Shown here piece after piece: positions 1 to 6,296 of a DNA stretch of 7,533 nt. How positions within the stretch are numbered: the stretch's first letter is position 1; each line of letters starts with the position of its first letter. The notes below the pieces were generated by a model. It had not been told where the DNA came from, did no database searches, and saw only the letters and a list, made by a program, of their open reading frames with translations. The position numbers and the translations under genes were made by a program. Origin of the DNA: an uncultured bacterium (GTDB lineage: Bacteria; Actinomycetota; Coriobacteriia; Coriobacteriales; Atopobiaceae); contig CAJMLD010000069.1 in the NCBI GenBank assembly GCA_905214175.1, positions 1-7,533 on the forward strand, given 5' to 3'.

Positions 1-589
1 CCTCAGGCGCGGGCACGCCAGCCGCGCGTCCGGCCTCGATGCTCTTGAGCAGCCACGCCATGTTGCGACCCAGGTTACGCATGGTCTTCATGCCCTCGAC
101 GTCCAGCGCGGCCTCGCCGGTCTTGGCGCCATAGACCATGTTCCAGTACGAGGAACCCACCGTGATCATGTTGGCGATGCCAAAGTACTTGTTCATCACA
201 TCAAACGACGCCGTGCAGCCGCCACGTCGCGCCACGGTCACGCAGGCACCCGGCTTGAACGCAAACTGGCCGCTCTCGCTGTAGAAGACGCGGTCGAGAA
301 AGGACAGCACGCGGCCGGCCGGGTGCGCGTAGTAGACAGGCGTGCCAAAGACAAAGCCATCCGAAGCCGCGGCCTTCTCGACAAACTCGTTCACGCCATC
401 GTCATCAAAGACGCAGCGACCAAGCTTGGAGCACTTCCCGCAGCTCACGCAGTCGCGCGCGGGCGTAAGCGGCAGGTGATAGACCTCGGAGTCTATGCCC
501 TGCTCGTCAAGCGTGCGGCCGACCTCCGCAAGCGCGATGCCGGTGTTTCCCTTGGGGCTAATCCCCGCGTTGAGCATAAGGACCTTCAT
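1..589 (-). CDS. Iron-sulfur flavoprotein-like NAD(P)H-dependent oxidoreductase (3' end outside window)
   Basis: I translated this frame directly: 196 codons are open from the ATG at 589-587 to the left edge without a stop, so the C-terminus is missing. The protein starts with a flavodoxin-like strand and phosphate loop (MKVLMLNAGISPKGNTG, residues 1-17), the FMN-binding site in this fold. Residues 47-59 carry C-x2-C-x2-C-x5-C (Cys47, 50, 53, 59), the compact cysteine motif that binds a 4Fe-4S cluster in iron-sulfur flavoproteins. Residues 82-95 (GTPVYYAHPAG...) match the second flavin-contacting loop. The expected role is FMN-mediated electron transfer or reduction of quinones or other small electron acceptors in the cytoplasm; the physiological partner cannot be read from sequence. 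A GAGAGGG Shine-Dalgarno site lies about 7 bases before the ATG. The gene diverges from the yfbR-like gene, and the 603-643 palindrome sits just upstream of its ribosome site. The family call is firm; the exact function is not. Confidence 0.85.
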   Translation of the reverse strand, partial: MKVLMLNAGISPKGNTGIALAEVGRTLDEQGIDSEVYHLPLTPARDCVSCGKCSKLGRCVFDDDGVNEFVEKAAASDGFVFGTPVYYAHPAGRVLSFLDRVFYSESGQFAFKPGACVTVARRGGCTASFDVMNKYFGIANMITVGSSYWNMVYGAKTGEAALDVEGMKTMRNLGRNMAWLLKSIEAGRAAGVPAPE

Positions 590-602
590 GTGCGTTCCCT
601 CT

Positions 603-643
603 CTCGAATGAGACAAAGGGACTGTCCCCTTGTCTCATTCGAG
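603..643. repeat. 41-base near-perfect palindrome, REP-like
   Basis: Left arm 603-622 (CTCGAATGAGACAAAGGGAC) and right arm 624-643 are reverse complements at 19 of 20 positions, around a single central T at 623. The lone mismatch is A617 against the C expected in the other arm. It lies between two divergent genes, so it is not placed as a terminator for either. The single copy, length and near-perfect symmetry resemble REP or MITE-type palindromes mobilised by REP-associated (RAYT) transposases. That assignment is inference, because no transposase and no second copy is present here. If transcribed towards the left it would form a strong hairpin directly before the flavoprotein ribosome site. 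Confidence 0.8.
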
Positions 644-670
644 CGTACCATTGAGCGACGCGAACTCGGC

Positions 671-678
671 AGGAGGGG
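671..678 (+). promoter_or_regulatory. Shine-Dalgarno site that fixes the yfbR start
   Basis: AGGAGGGG ends 5 bases before the ATG at 684, ideal spacing. This favours 684 over the in-frame TTG at 630, which would place the 603-643 palindrome inside the coding region. Confidence 0.8.
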
Positions 679-683
679 TTGAA

Positions 684-1286
684 ATGGCGGAACAGTCCAC
701 GTTCTTCGCTATCGTTTCCAGGATGAAGTACATCGAGCGCTGGGCGCTCATGCGCAATGCGCGTCCGGAGAACCTCTCGGAGCACTCGCTCGAGGTGGCG
801 GCCATCGCGCACGGCCTGGCCACGCTGGGCAACGTTCGCTACGGACGCCACCTTGATGCCGAGAAGGCCGCGCTCATCGGGCTCTTCCACGACACCACCG
901 AGATCGTGACGGGCGACATGCCCACGCCGGTGAAGTACGCCAACCGCGGCATTCGCGATGCCTACAAGGACGTGGAGCACGGAGCCGAGGACACCCTGCT
1001 TGACACGCTGCCGGCAGATCTGCGCCCCACGTACGAGGCGATCTTCCGCGGCAACCCCGCCGACGCAGACGACGTCTACCTGCGTCGGCTGGTGAAGGCT
1101 GCCGACAAGATCTCGGCCCTCATCAAGTGCGTCGACGAGGCACAGTCCGGAAATGCCGAGTTCAAGACCGCCGAGAGGGGCATTCGCGCCAAGGTGGACG
1201 AGATGGCCTCGCAGCTGCCCGAGGTCGCCGACTTTGTGGAGGAGTTCCTCCCGAGCTACGGCAAGACACTCGACCAGCTGCTCTAG
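684..1286 (+). CDS. yfbR: 5'-deoxynucleotidase, YfbR family (HD domain)
   Basis: This 200-residue HD-domain phosphohydrolase is very close in length and sequence to E. coli YfbR (199 residues as I recall it). YfbR removes the 5'-phosphate from deoxyribonucleoside monophosphates in a divalent-metal-dependent reaction. Metal ligands are visible: His34 in RPENLSEHSLEVA, His69-Asp70 in GLFHDTTEIVTGDMPTPVKY, and Asp141 in LVKAADKISALIKC. Trp20 in ERWALMRN matches the residue that favours deoxyribose over ribose in the E. coli enzyme. The C-terminus (FVEEFLPSYGKTLDQL) also follows the family pattern. In the cell it acts in pyrimidine and purine deoxynucleotide turnover. The start is set by AGGAGGGG 5 bases upstream. 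The gene is alone on its strand here and converges on ade, 94 bases away. No frameshift or missing catalytic residue is seen. Confidence 0.93.
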   Translation: MAEQSTFFAIVSRMKYIERWALMRNARPENLSEHSLEVAAIAHGLATLGNVRYGRHLDAEKAALIGLFHDTTEIVTGDMPTPVKYANRGIRDAYKDVEHGAEDTLLDTLPADLRPTYEAIFRGNPADADDVYLRRLVKAADKISALIKCVDEAQSGNAEFKTAERGIRAKVDEMASQLPEVADFVEEFLPSYGKTLDQLL

Positions 1287-1380
1287 CGGCGCGGACAGCG
1301 CGGGACAGCAGGACGAGACGTTCCGGGGCTTCCGGGGCGCGCCGGCCAGCAACGCGTCCCGGCCACCCCGCCCTTCTCGC

Positions 1381-3207
1381 CTACTCCACGACCACTGGGA
1401 CAAACTGGTAGCTGTGGCAGTCCACGTAGCCCCGGTTGGTGAGGCGCAGATCAGGGATGCAGGCCAGCGAGAGAAGCGCCATGGTCATGAACGGCGAGGG
1501 CATCGTGCAGCCCATCTTTGCCCAGGCCTCCTCGGCGCCACGAACCTCCCCAGCCACCTCCTCCACGCTCTTGGGGCTCATGAGGCCCAGGATGGGCAGC
1601 TTCACCTGTCCAAGCACCACACCGTCCTCGACGGCCACCTCGCCTCCGCCGCACTCGACAAGCAAACTTGCTGCAAGGGCCATGTCCTCGTCGTTGTCGC
1701 CAACAACCAGCAGGTTGTGGGCATCGTGGGCCACGGTCTGCGCAAGCGCGCCGTGGATGCCAAAGCCCTTGGCAAAGCCATAGGCAAACGAACCCGTATT
1801 GTGGTGGCGCTCGAAGACGAAGGCCTTGAGGATGTCATCAGCGGGCGAGCACTCCAGGCAACCGTCGACCACGGGCACCTCGAGGTGCTCCTCTTTGGTG
1901 ATCGTAGAGCCCGCACTCGAGGTCATCACGCGTACCAACGCGCGATTGCCCTCGATGGGCGTGCCGTCGACGTGGACCGCGGGAATGCGGAACGTCTCGG
2001 GTGAAATCTCCCCCGCCACGTGCATTGAGTTGAACATGAAGTTTGGCCAGGGGTAGGGCTCGGGCGAGAAGAGCGCCGCGCCGTCCTCGGCCACAAGCTC
2101 GCCGTCGATGAAGGTGTGCGTCACACGGAAGTCCTTGAGGTCCTCGAGAATAACGAGGTCGGCGCACTTTCCCGGCGTGACGGAGCCCAGGTCGCGCGAC
2201 ATGCCAAAGCAGTCCGCTACGTTGATGGTGACCATCTGGATGGCCGAGACGGGATCGATGCCAAACTCCACGGCCTTGCGCAGGATGCGGTCGAGATGCC
2301 CTTCAGAGACCAGGGTCTCGGGGTGGTTGTCGTCGGAGACGAGGTTAACGTGGCGCGTGTCGATGTTGTTGTCGGTGATAACGTGCGCGAGCTCCTCGAG
2401 GTTCTGCCAGGCCGAGCCCTCGCGCAGCTGCGCGTACTGGCCCAGGCGGAGCTTCGCGAGCGCCTCGTCGCGCGTGATGGACTCGTGGCAGCAGGAGATT
2501 CCGGAGGCAATGTAGGCGTTGAGCTGGCGATCAGTGTCTGGCACCGTGAAGTGGCCGGTCAAGGTCTTGTCGGCCTTGAGCGTCTCGTCCATCTCGGAGA
2601 GCGGGCCCTCGTCGCAGGAGAGGACACCGGGGTCGTTCATCATTTCGCCAAGACCAACCACGGCGTCCCACCCCATGGTCTCGCGGATGTCCTTGTCATC
2701 AATCTTCGAACCGGTGTCCTCAAAGCCTGGAACCGCGGGGACGCAGGATCCCGGCGTGACCATGCACTTGAGCGGCACGCGCTCGGAGTCGCGGATGAGC
2801 TCCTTCAGCGCGGGAAGCCCGGCGACGTTCATGGCCTCGTGCGGGTCCCAGTAGATTCCCGTGGTACCGTGCGGAACCACCGCGCGGGCGTACTCGGAGG
2901 GCCCCACCATGGCGGACTCAACGTGGATGTGACCGTCCATGAAGCCCGGCGCCACAAAGCTGCCGGCAGCGTCGATGACGGTGGTCTTCTCGCCAATACA
3001 GTGCTCTGCCGTGTGACCGTCAATGCCCAGGTAGGCAACGCGTCCGGCAGCAATGGCGATGTCTGCGTTGTCGAGAATCTCGTGTGTGGTGACGCTTACC
3101 AGCCGCGCATGGCGAATGACGAGGTCGGCGGGTTCTTGACCTTGGGCCACACGGATGAGCGTGCGATTGCATTCCCACAGCGGAGACTTGCAGAAACGAT
3201 TGAGCAT
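1381..3207 (-). CDS. ade: Adenine deaminase family protein
   Basis: This 608-residue amidohydrolase matches adenine deaminase (adenine + water to hypoxanthine + ammonia; purine salvage, cytoplasm) along its whole length and is slightly longer than usual. The N-terminal half is the metal-dependent amidohydrolase barrel: DGHIHVES at 91-98 (His93, His95), WDPHEAMNVAG near 120-130, SCVPA at 154-158, GLGEMMN at 185-191 (Glu188), His219, His241-Glu242 and Asp292-Asp293 in SDDNHPE. The C-terminal part is the Ade-specific domain, ending LSLACIPDLRLTNRG...QFVPVVVE. Two positions differ from the common family wording as I remember it: GHFTV where GHAPG is usual, and SDDNHP where TDDRHP is usual. Catalytic His and Asp are kept, so activity is likely, but a shifted substrate within the Ade subfamily is possible. 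The ATG at 3207 has GAGAGGGG 5 bases upstream. Transcription is divergent from the dehydrogenase gene across a 319-base gap. Confidence 0.9.
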   Translation of the reverse strand: MLNRFCKSPLWECNRTLIRVAQGQEPADLVIRHARLVSVTTHEILDNADIAIAAGRVAYLGIDGHTAEHCIGEKTTVIDAAGSFVAPGFMDGHIHVESAMVGPSEYARAVVPHGTTGIYWDPHEAMNVAGLPALKELIRDSERVPLKCMVTPGSCVPAVPGFEDTGSKIDDKDIRETMGWDAVVGLGEMMNDPGVLSCDEGPLSEMDETLKADKTLTGHFTVPDTDRQLNAYIASGISCCHESITRDEALAKLRLGQYAQLREGSAWQNLEELAHVITDNNIDTRHVNLVSDDNHPETLVSEGHLDRILRKAVEFGIDPVSAIQMVTINVADCFGMSRDLGSVTPGKCADLVILEDLKDFRVTHTFIDGELVAEDGAALFSPEPYPWPNFMFNSMHVAGEISPETFRIPAVHVDGTPIEGNRALVRVMTSSAGSTITKEEHLEVPVVDGCLECSPADDILKAFVFERHHNTGSFAYGFAKGFGIHGALAQTVAHDAHNLLVVGDNDEDMALAASLLVECGGGEVAVEDGVVLGQVKLPILGLMSPKSVEEVAGEVRGAEEAWAKMGCTMPSPFMTMALLSLACIPDLRLTNRGYVDCHSYQFVPVVVE

Positions 3208-3262
3208 GGCAGCCCCTCTCGACGCCCGGCTTTATTAAATTGTCAAAACGTTAGCAGCCCCA

Positions 3263-3280
3263 CGTTGCGCTGCAGCAACG
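3263..3280. promoter_or_regulatory. Dyad CGTTGC-6-GCAACG upstream of ade
   Basis: Perfect 6-base inverted arms flank a 6-base centre, located 56-73 bases before the ade start codon and just upstream of the TTGACA hexamer on the ade strand. The position suits an operator for ade or a small RNA hairpin. No regulator is identified, so the role is inferred from placement only. Confidence 0.35.
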
Positions 3281-3307
3281 ATTCCGCGAGCGGTATGCAA
3301 GGGCTCG

Positions 3308-3320
3308 CTCGAGGTACGAG
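3308..3320. promoter_or_regulatory. Imperfect dyad CTCGAGGTACGAG
   Basis: Outer arms CTCG and CGAG are complementary around a 5-base centre. Nine of 13 positions are shared with the stronger dyad TTCGTAGTACGAA at 3394-3406, including the core GTACGA. The centres are 86 bases apart, near eight helical turns, and the TAAAAT hexamer lies between them. This could be a second, weaker site of the same DNA-binding protein; the similarity is short and could be chance. Confidence 0.3.
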
Positions 3321-3389
3321 ATTTGCGCGGGTTACATGGGGAGCGCTCCGTACAAACAGCATAAAATGCCTGGTGTGCGTGGGCCGACG

Positions 3390-3412
3390 CGCATTCGTAG
3401 TACGAAAATGCG
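3390..3412. promoter_or_regulatory. Dyad around TTCGTA-G-TACGAA upstream of the dehydrogenase gene
   Basis: The core 3394-3406 is a perfect 6+1+6 palindrome. The symmetry can be extended with CGCATT on the left (3390-3395) and AATGCG on the right (3407-3412) if two A residues bulge. It lies about 115-137 bases before the dehydrogenase start codon. No T-run follows, so it is not a terminator. An odd-centred dyad of this size in a divergent control region suggests an operator. Confidence 0.4.
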
Positions 3413-3526
3413 GCTGTTCAGACCAATCGATAACGTAATTCGCTTACAGAATTCTCACCTCAGTAGCTGAATTAACGGATAGCATCAACGGAGCACGACA
3501 ATCATAAGAAGAGAGGATGATGTGGC

Positions 3527-4351
3527 ATGGCAATGGTCATAGATTTCACGGGCAAGAACGTCCTCATCACAGGCGCCGGTCGTGGGCTTGGCAAGGCCAT
3601 GGCGCTGCAGTTTGCAGATTGTGGCGCAAACGTGTACCTCGGCAACCGGAAAGAAGACCAGGGCGAGGAGACCGTAAGGGAGCTCGAGGCAAAGGGCGTT
3701 CGTGCCGGCTTCTCCAAGTGCGACGTCGCAGTTGAGTCAGACGTTGAGAAGCTCATCGCCGACGCCGTAAAATTTGCAGGCGGTAAGCTCGACGTCATCG
3801 TAAACGCGGCTGGCGTCATATCCCTGCAAGACCTCATGTACATCAAGCCCGAGGAGGTCAACCGACTCTTTTCGATCAACGTGGGTGGTACGATCAACAT
3901 GCTCAAGCACGGCCTCAAGGTCCTCGAGGACCAGAAGTCGGGCAACTTTATCACCGTTTCTTCCATCGCCGGCCGTGACGGCATGAACATGCTGCAGGCA
4001 TACTGCGCCTCTAAGGCTGCGGTGACTTCGCTCACGCAGTCCGCAGCCAAGATGGCAGCTCCATACGGTGTGCGCGTCAACTCGATTCTCCCGGGCATCA
4101 TCCGCACTGCCATGTGGGAAGAGATCCTGGATGGCATGGCAAACGAGTGGAATCCTGATGTCAAGAACACGACAACACCGGAGCAGCGCGAAGAGATGTG
4201 GAACTCTTCCGTCAAGGCCATGATTCCAATGGGCCACGCGCAGAAGGCCGAGGACATCGCCTGGGCGACGGTGTTCATGGCTTCCGACTACGCACGCGAG
4301 ATCACGGGCGAGTGCCTTGCCATCGATGGTGGCACGACGTCGGGAAGGTAG
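3527..4351 (+). CDS. Short-chain dehydrogenase/reductase (SDR), substrate unknown
   Basis: This 274-residue classical SDR oxidises or reduces an alcohol/carbonyl with a nicotinamide cofactor. Visible motifs: the Rossmann glycine motif TGAGRGLG at 15-22; Asn-Arg (40-41) at the end of strand 2, where a basic residue favours NADP(H) over NAD(H) (inference); Asp66 before the adenine pocket; VNAAG at 92-96 (the usual NNAG motif); and the catalytic set Asn118, Ser146, Tyr159 and Lys163 in YCASK. The C-terminus has the normal ITGECLAIDGG pattern. An extended segment at about 204-235, rich in Trp, Met, Glu and Asn, forms the substrate lid and gives no substrate match I recognise; sugar, ketoacyl and steroid dehydrogenases all use this fold. 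The start at 3527 follows GAGAGG (3511-3516) by 10 bases; ATG 3533 is a less likely alternative. The gene stands alone, with a strong terminator downstream and dyads upstream, so it may be individually regulated. Its base composition is less GC-rich than neighbouring genes. Confidence 0.92.
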   Translation: MAMVIDFTGKNVLITGAGRGLGKAMALQFADCGANVYLGNRKEDQGEETVRELEAKGVRAGFSKCDVAVESDVEKLIADAVKFAGGKLDVIVNAAGVISLQDLMYIKPEEVNRLFSINVGGTINMLKHGLKVLEDQKSGNFITVSSIAGRDGMNMLQAYCASKAAVTSLTQSAAKMAAPYGVRVNSILPGIIRTAMWEEILDGMANEWNPDVKNTTTPEQREEMWNSSVKAMIPMGHAQKAEDIAWATVFMASDYAREITGECLAIDGGTTSGR

Positions 4352-4360
4352 CTTCACTAT

Positions 4361-4402
4361 GCCGGACGGCGGGATGGCATTTCCCCGCTGTCCGGCTTTT
4401 TT
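4361..4402 (+). terminator. Rho-independent terminator of the dehydrogenase gene
   Basis: GCCGGACGGCGGG (4361-4373) pairs with CCCGCTGTCCGGC (4384-4396): 13 positions with one G-U wobble, 10-base loop, followed directly by six Ts (4397-4402). It begins 9 bases after the stop codon. The reverse strand has no T-run, so it acts on plus-strand transcription. Confidence 0.93.
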
Positions 4403-4440
4403 CGACTTGTTTAAGGCGTGCGCCCTCTGAGGGGCGGAAG

Positions 4441-4480
4441 CCAGGCTGTGTGCGACACCACCCGCAGCCTGGTTTCTATT
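4441..4480 (+). terminator. Second hairpin with T-rich tail between convergent genes
   Basis: CCAGGCTG (4441-4448) pairs perfectly with CAGCCTGG (4465-4472) over a 16-base loop, then TTTCTATT follows on the plus strand. It abuts the stop codon of the membrane protein gene (4476-4478). It may back up the first plus-strand terminator, or act as a 3' hairpin for the minus-strand transcript, which however has no T-run after it. The long loop and interrupted T tract lower confidence. Confidence 0.5.
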
Positions 4481-5129
4481 TTGACGAGAGAAGCCCCTTG
4501 ACCTGGGAAGGCAGCTTGGACGCCACGCCTTTCGCCGCGTCGCCGAGGTCCTGTGCTACCTCTTTCGCGGCGTCGGCCGCGTCCCCCAACGTTTCCGTAA
4601 CCCCACCCAGGTCAATGCCGGTATCCGAGCTGGAGCTGGTGCTTTCGGAGGTACCGGGGCCACCAGTCCCCGTCGTAGGCGTGCCCGTTTTGCTCGTTGT
4701 CGTGGTGGCACTGCCCGACGCGGCGCCGCTCGAGGCACCCGCGGCCACACTCGAAACAGCGTCGCTCACGCAGCTAGAGACCACCGCAAAGACGATAAGC
4801 GCAACCAGCGCCCCCACCAACACGAGCGTGATGCGCTTGAGGTTGGGGCCACGACGGTGGTCCCGACTTCCAGATCCGGCGGCGCCACCATAGCCATAGC
4901 CGTAGTAGCTCGTCTGCGAGGGCGAGGGCACGGCGTTGCGCACGGGCTCCGCAGCACGCCGGGGCGCTGGGGCAGTGCGAGACGACGCGGGCGGTGGCGC
5001 GTACACCGTGGCGTCGGGGTCAACGGCGCAGCCGGCACCGGGCCCGGCGTACACCGTGGCGTCGGGGTCAACGGCCGCACCTCGGCCGGCACCCGCACCC
5101 ATAACGCGCGTCTCGTCACTCTCGCCCAC
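4476..5129 (-). CDS. Single-pass membrane protein with repeated Thr motifs, function unknown
   Basis: I do not recognise a family for this 217-residue protein. Residues 1-99 are low-complexity (Ala/Gly/Pro, then the Tyr/Gly-rich stretch SYYGYGYGG at 74-82) and end in a basic cluster (RDHRRGPNLKR). Residues 100-118 are one hydrophobic helix, so by the positive-inside rule the N-terminus is cytoplasmic. About 130-170 is a Ser/Thr/Gly linker outside the membrane, followed by an amphipathic tail with two similar units starting LGDAADAAKEV and LGDAAKGVASK. The N-terminal part has three related motifs, DETRVM (Thr7) and two copies of DPDATVYA (Thr25, Thr41), the last two in a 16-residue repeat. These resemble threonine sites bound by FHA domains after Ser/Thr kinase action, which is inference. 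VSSC at 117-120 resembles a lipobox but lies after 116 residues. The start is GTG, with GGAG 9 bases upstream overlapping the end of the CobW-type gene, 6 bases away; the pair is probably translationally coupled. Confidence 0.75.
   Translation of the reverse strand: MGESDETRVMGAGAGRGAAVDPDATVYAGPGAGCAVDPDATVYAPPPASSRTAPAPRRAAEPVRNAVPSPSQTSYYGYGYGGAAGSGSRDHRRGPNLKRITLVLVGALVALIVFAVVSSCVSDAVSSVAAGASSGAASGSATTTTSKTGTPTTGTGGPGTSESTSSSSDTGIDLGGVTETLGDAADAAKEVAQDLGDAAKGVASKLPSQVKGLLSSK
4999..5075. repeat. Two 29-base identical copies, 48-base period, inside the membrane protein gene
   Basis: The 29 bases at 4999-5027 recur exactly at 5047-5075. The period of 48 bases is 16 codons and duplicates the segment AVDPDATVYA plus a six-residue Gly/Pro spacer. 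Exact nucleotide identity, including third positions, indicates a recent duplication or ongoing copy-number change. Confidence 0.9.
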
Positions 5130-5135
5130 GCGAAT

Positions 5136-6296
5136 CTACTCCATACCGTCCACGGCCGGCGTCTCGCCCTCCCACGTGGTGAGACAGGCGTCAAGGCCGC
5201 GCTCGACGGCCTCGCGATCCATGTGACGGCCAATCACGCAGAGGCGCACCATGCGGTCGCCCACCTTGGAATCCCAGTCGCGACGCAGCTCGGGCACCTC
5301 TGCCATGTTGCGCGCAAGCTCGTCTGCCGGCATGAGCGCGGCCCACTGGCCGTTCTCGGTGAGCGTGAACTGCTGACCGGCCTGCTCAAAGACGTAGCAC
5401 ATGTCCGGGTCGTTGTTCACCCACATAAGGCCCTTGACGCGGATCACGGACTCGGGCCAGTTGTTCACGAACTCGGAGAGCGCGTGGTAGTCGAAGGGCT
5501 GGCGGCGCTGGTAGACAAAGGTGGAGACGTCGTACTCCAGAACCTCGGGGTTCTCGTGCTCCTCGGGGTGCTCCATGGCGTCGACCCACGCGGCCGAGCC
5601 GTACGCCTCGTCAAAGCTAAAACGCCCGGTGTTGAGCAGCTCGTCCATGGGAACGTTGCCGTTTACGGCCTCGACGATGCGCGCATGCGGCTGCAGGCCG
5701 CGCACGATGGCCTTGAGCTCGGCCACCTGCTCGGGCGTCACGCGATCGCACTTGTTGAGCACAAGCGTGGTGCAGAACTCGATCTGCTGGATGAGAAGGC
5801 TCTCGACGTCGTCCTCCTCGATGTCGTCGGCGAGAAGCGCGTGGCCGCCGTTGAACTCGTCATACATGCGGGCGCAGTCCACCACGGCCACAATGTTGTC
5901 CAGGTCGAGCGGCGCGGTGCCGTCCTTGGTCTGGTCGCAGATGGACGAGATGGTGTAGGCAATGGGGATGGGCTCGCAGATGCCCGAGGCCTCGATGATG
6001 ATGTAGTCAAAGTCGCCGGTCTCGGCGATGGACGTGAGCTGCTGTGCAAGGTCGGAGGCGAGCGTGCAGCAGATGCAGCCGTTGCTCATGGGAATGAGGC
6101 TGTCGGTGGCGGAGAGGCCGCCGTTCTTGATGAGGCTCGCGTCAACGTTGATCTCGCCGATGTCGTTCACAATAACGGCAGCGCGAATGCCCTCGTCGTT
6201 GGCGAGGATGTGGTTGAGGAGCGTGGTCTTGCCCGCCCCCAGGTACCCGGTGAGCATGACTATCTTGACCGGAGTCGTAGTGTCCTTCGTGGGCAT
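5136..6296 (-). CDS. CobW/COG0523 family GTPase (zinc/metal chaperone type)
   Basis: This 386-residue P-loop GTPase belongs to the G3E COG0523 family, which delivers metals (zinc, cobalt, others) to client enzymes or helps under metal limitation. Motifs in order: Walker A GYLGAGKTT (17-25); NDIGEINVD (44-52), the switch region; the metal-binding GCICC (Cys74, 76, 77), the family hallmark CxCC; the Walker B-like IIIEASGICEP (99-109); and the base-recognition motif NKCD (181-184). The C-terminal CobW_C domain covers about 250-370. The linker near 240-250 has a few His/Glu residues (EHPEEHENPE) but no long His-rich tail. No cobalamin gene or known zinc enzyme is nearby, so the metal and client are open and I give no symbol. 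The ATG at 6296 has AAGGGGG several bases upstream. It follows rsmJ by 132 bases and is probably co-translated with the membrane protein gene, which could be a functional partner. Confidence 0.9.
   Translation of the reverse strand: MPTKDTTTPVKIVMLTGYLGAGKTTLLNHILANDEGIRAAVIVNDIGEINVDASLIKNGGLSATDSLIPMSNGCICCTLASDLAQQLTSIAETGDFDYIIIEASGICEPIPIAYTISSICDQTKDGTAPLDLDNIVAVVDCARMYDEFNGGHALLADDIEEDDVESLLIQQIEFCTTLVLNKCDRVTPEQVAELKAIVRGLQPHARIVEAVNGNVPMDELLNTGRFSFDEAYGSAAWVDAMEHPEEHENPEVLEYDVSTFVYQRRQPFDYHALSEFVNNWPESVIRVKGLMWVNNDPDMCYVFEQAGQQFTLTENGQWAALMPADELARNMAEVPELRRDWDSKVGDRMVRLCVIGRHMDREAVERGLDACLTTWEGETPAVDGME
5139..5142 (-). promoter_or_regulatory. Shine-Dalgarno GGAG that decides the GTG start of the membrane protein
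   Basis: GGAG lies immediately before the stop codon of the upstream CobW-type gene and 9 bases before GTG 5129. The only later Met (residue 10) lacks a ribosome site. The arrangement implies that ribosomes ending CobW translation restart here. Confidence 0.65.

Larger units (their letters stand above)
3208..3526. other. Divergent control region between ade and the dehydrogenase gene
   Basis: No gene is supported in this 319-base stretch, which is visibly AT-richer than the flanking genes. It must carry the start signals of both divergent genes. On the minus strand a TTGACA hexamer sits at 3246-3241, but no good -10 hexamer follows at normal spacing. On the plus strand TAAAAT (3362-3367) resembles a -10 box but lacks a matching -35. 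Three short dyads (3263-3280, 3308-3320, 3390-3412) are listed separately. Weak plus-strand reading frames here are continuations of antisense frames over ade and lack ribosome sites. Confidence 0.6.

Noticed and set aside
603..643. Palindrome read as a terminator
   Set aside because: It lies upstream of both divergent genes and has no T-run on either side.
1287..1380. Possible bidirectional terminator between yfbR and ade
   Set aside because: Only a 5-base stem (GCCGG/CCGGC) and a tandem 9-mer TTCCGGGGC (1321-1338) are visible, with no T-run on either strand.
558..1403. Minus-strand open frame (281 codons) across yfbR and the palindrome
   Set aside because: It is antisense to a well-supported YfbR and reads through the 603-643 palindrome, so it is not a plausible gene.
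3241..3246. TTGACA on the minus strand as an ade promoter -35
   Set aside because: The hexamer is perfect, but the sequence 16-18 bases downstream is GC-rich with no -10 match, so a promoter cannot be placed.
2116..3438. Plus-strand open frame (440 codons) opposite ade
   Set aside because: It mirrors the adenine deaminase codons and matches no family; the tail running into the control region has no start signal of its own.
3502..4278. Minus-strand open frame (258 codons) opposite the dehydrogenase gene
   Set aside because: It overlaps a complete SDR with intact catalytic residues, and its Ser/Met/Thr-rich composition reflects the reverse complement.
4770..4785. Lipobox-like VSSC in the membrane protein (residues 117-120)
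   Set aside because: It matches a lipobox by letters, but a signal peptide with about 100 disordered residues before the hydrophobic helix would be abnormal; a simple membrane anchor is more likely.
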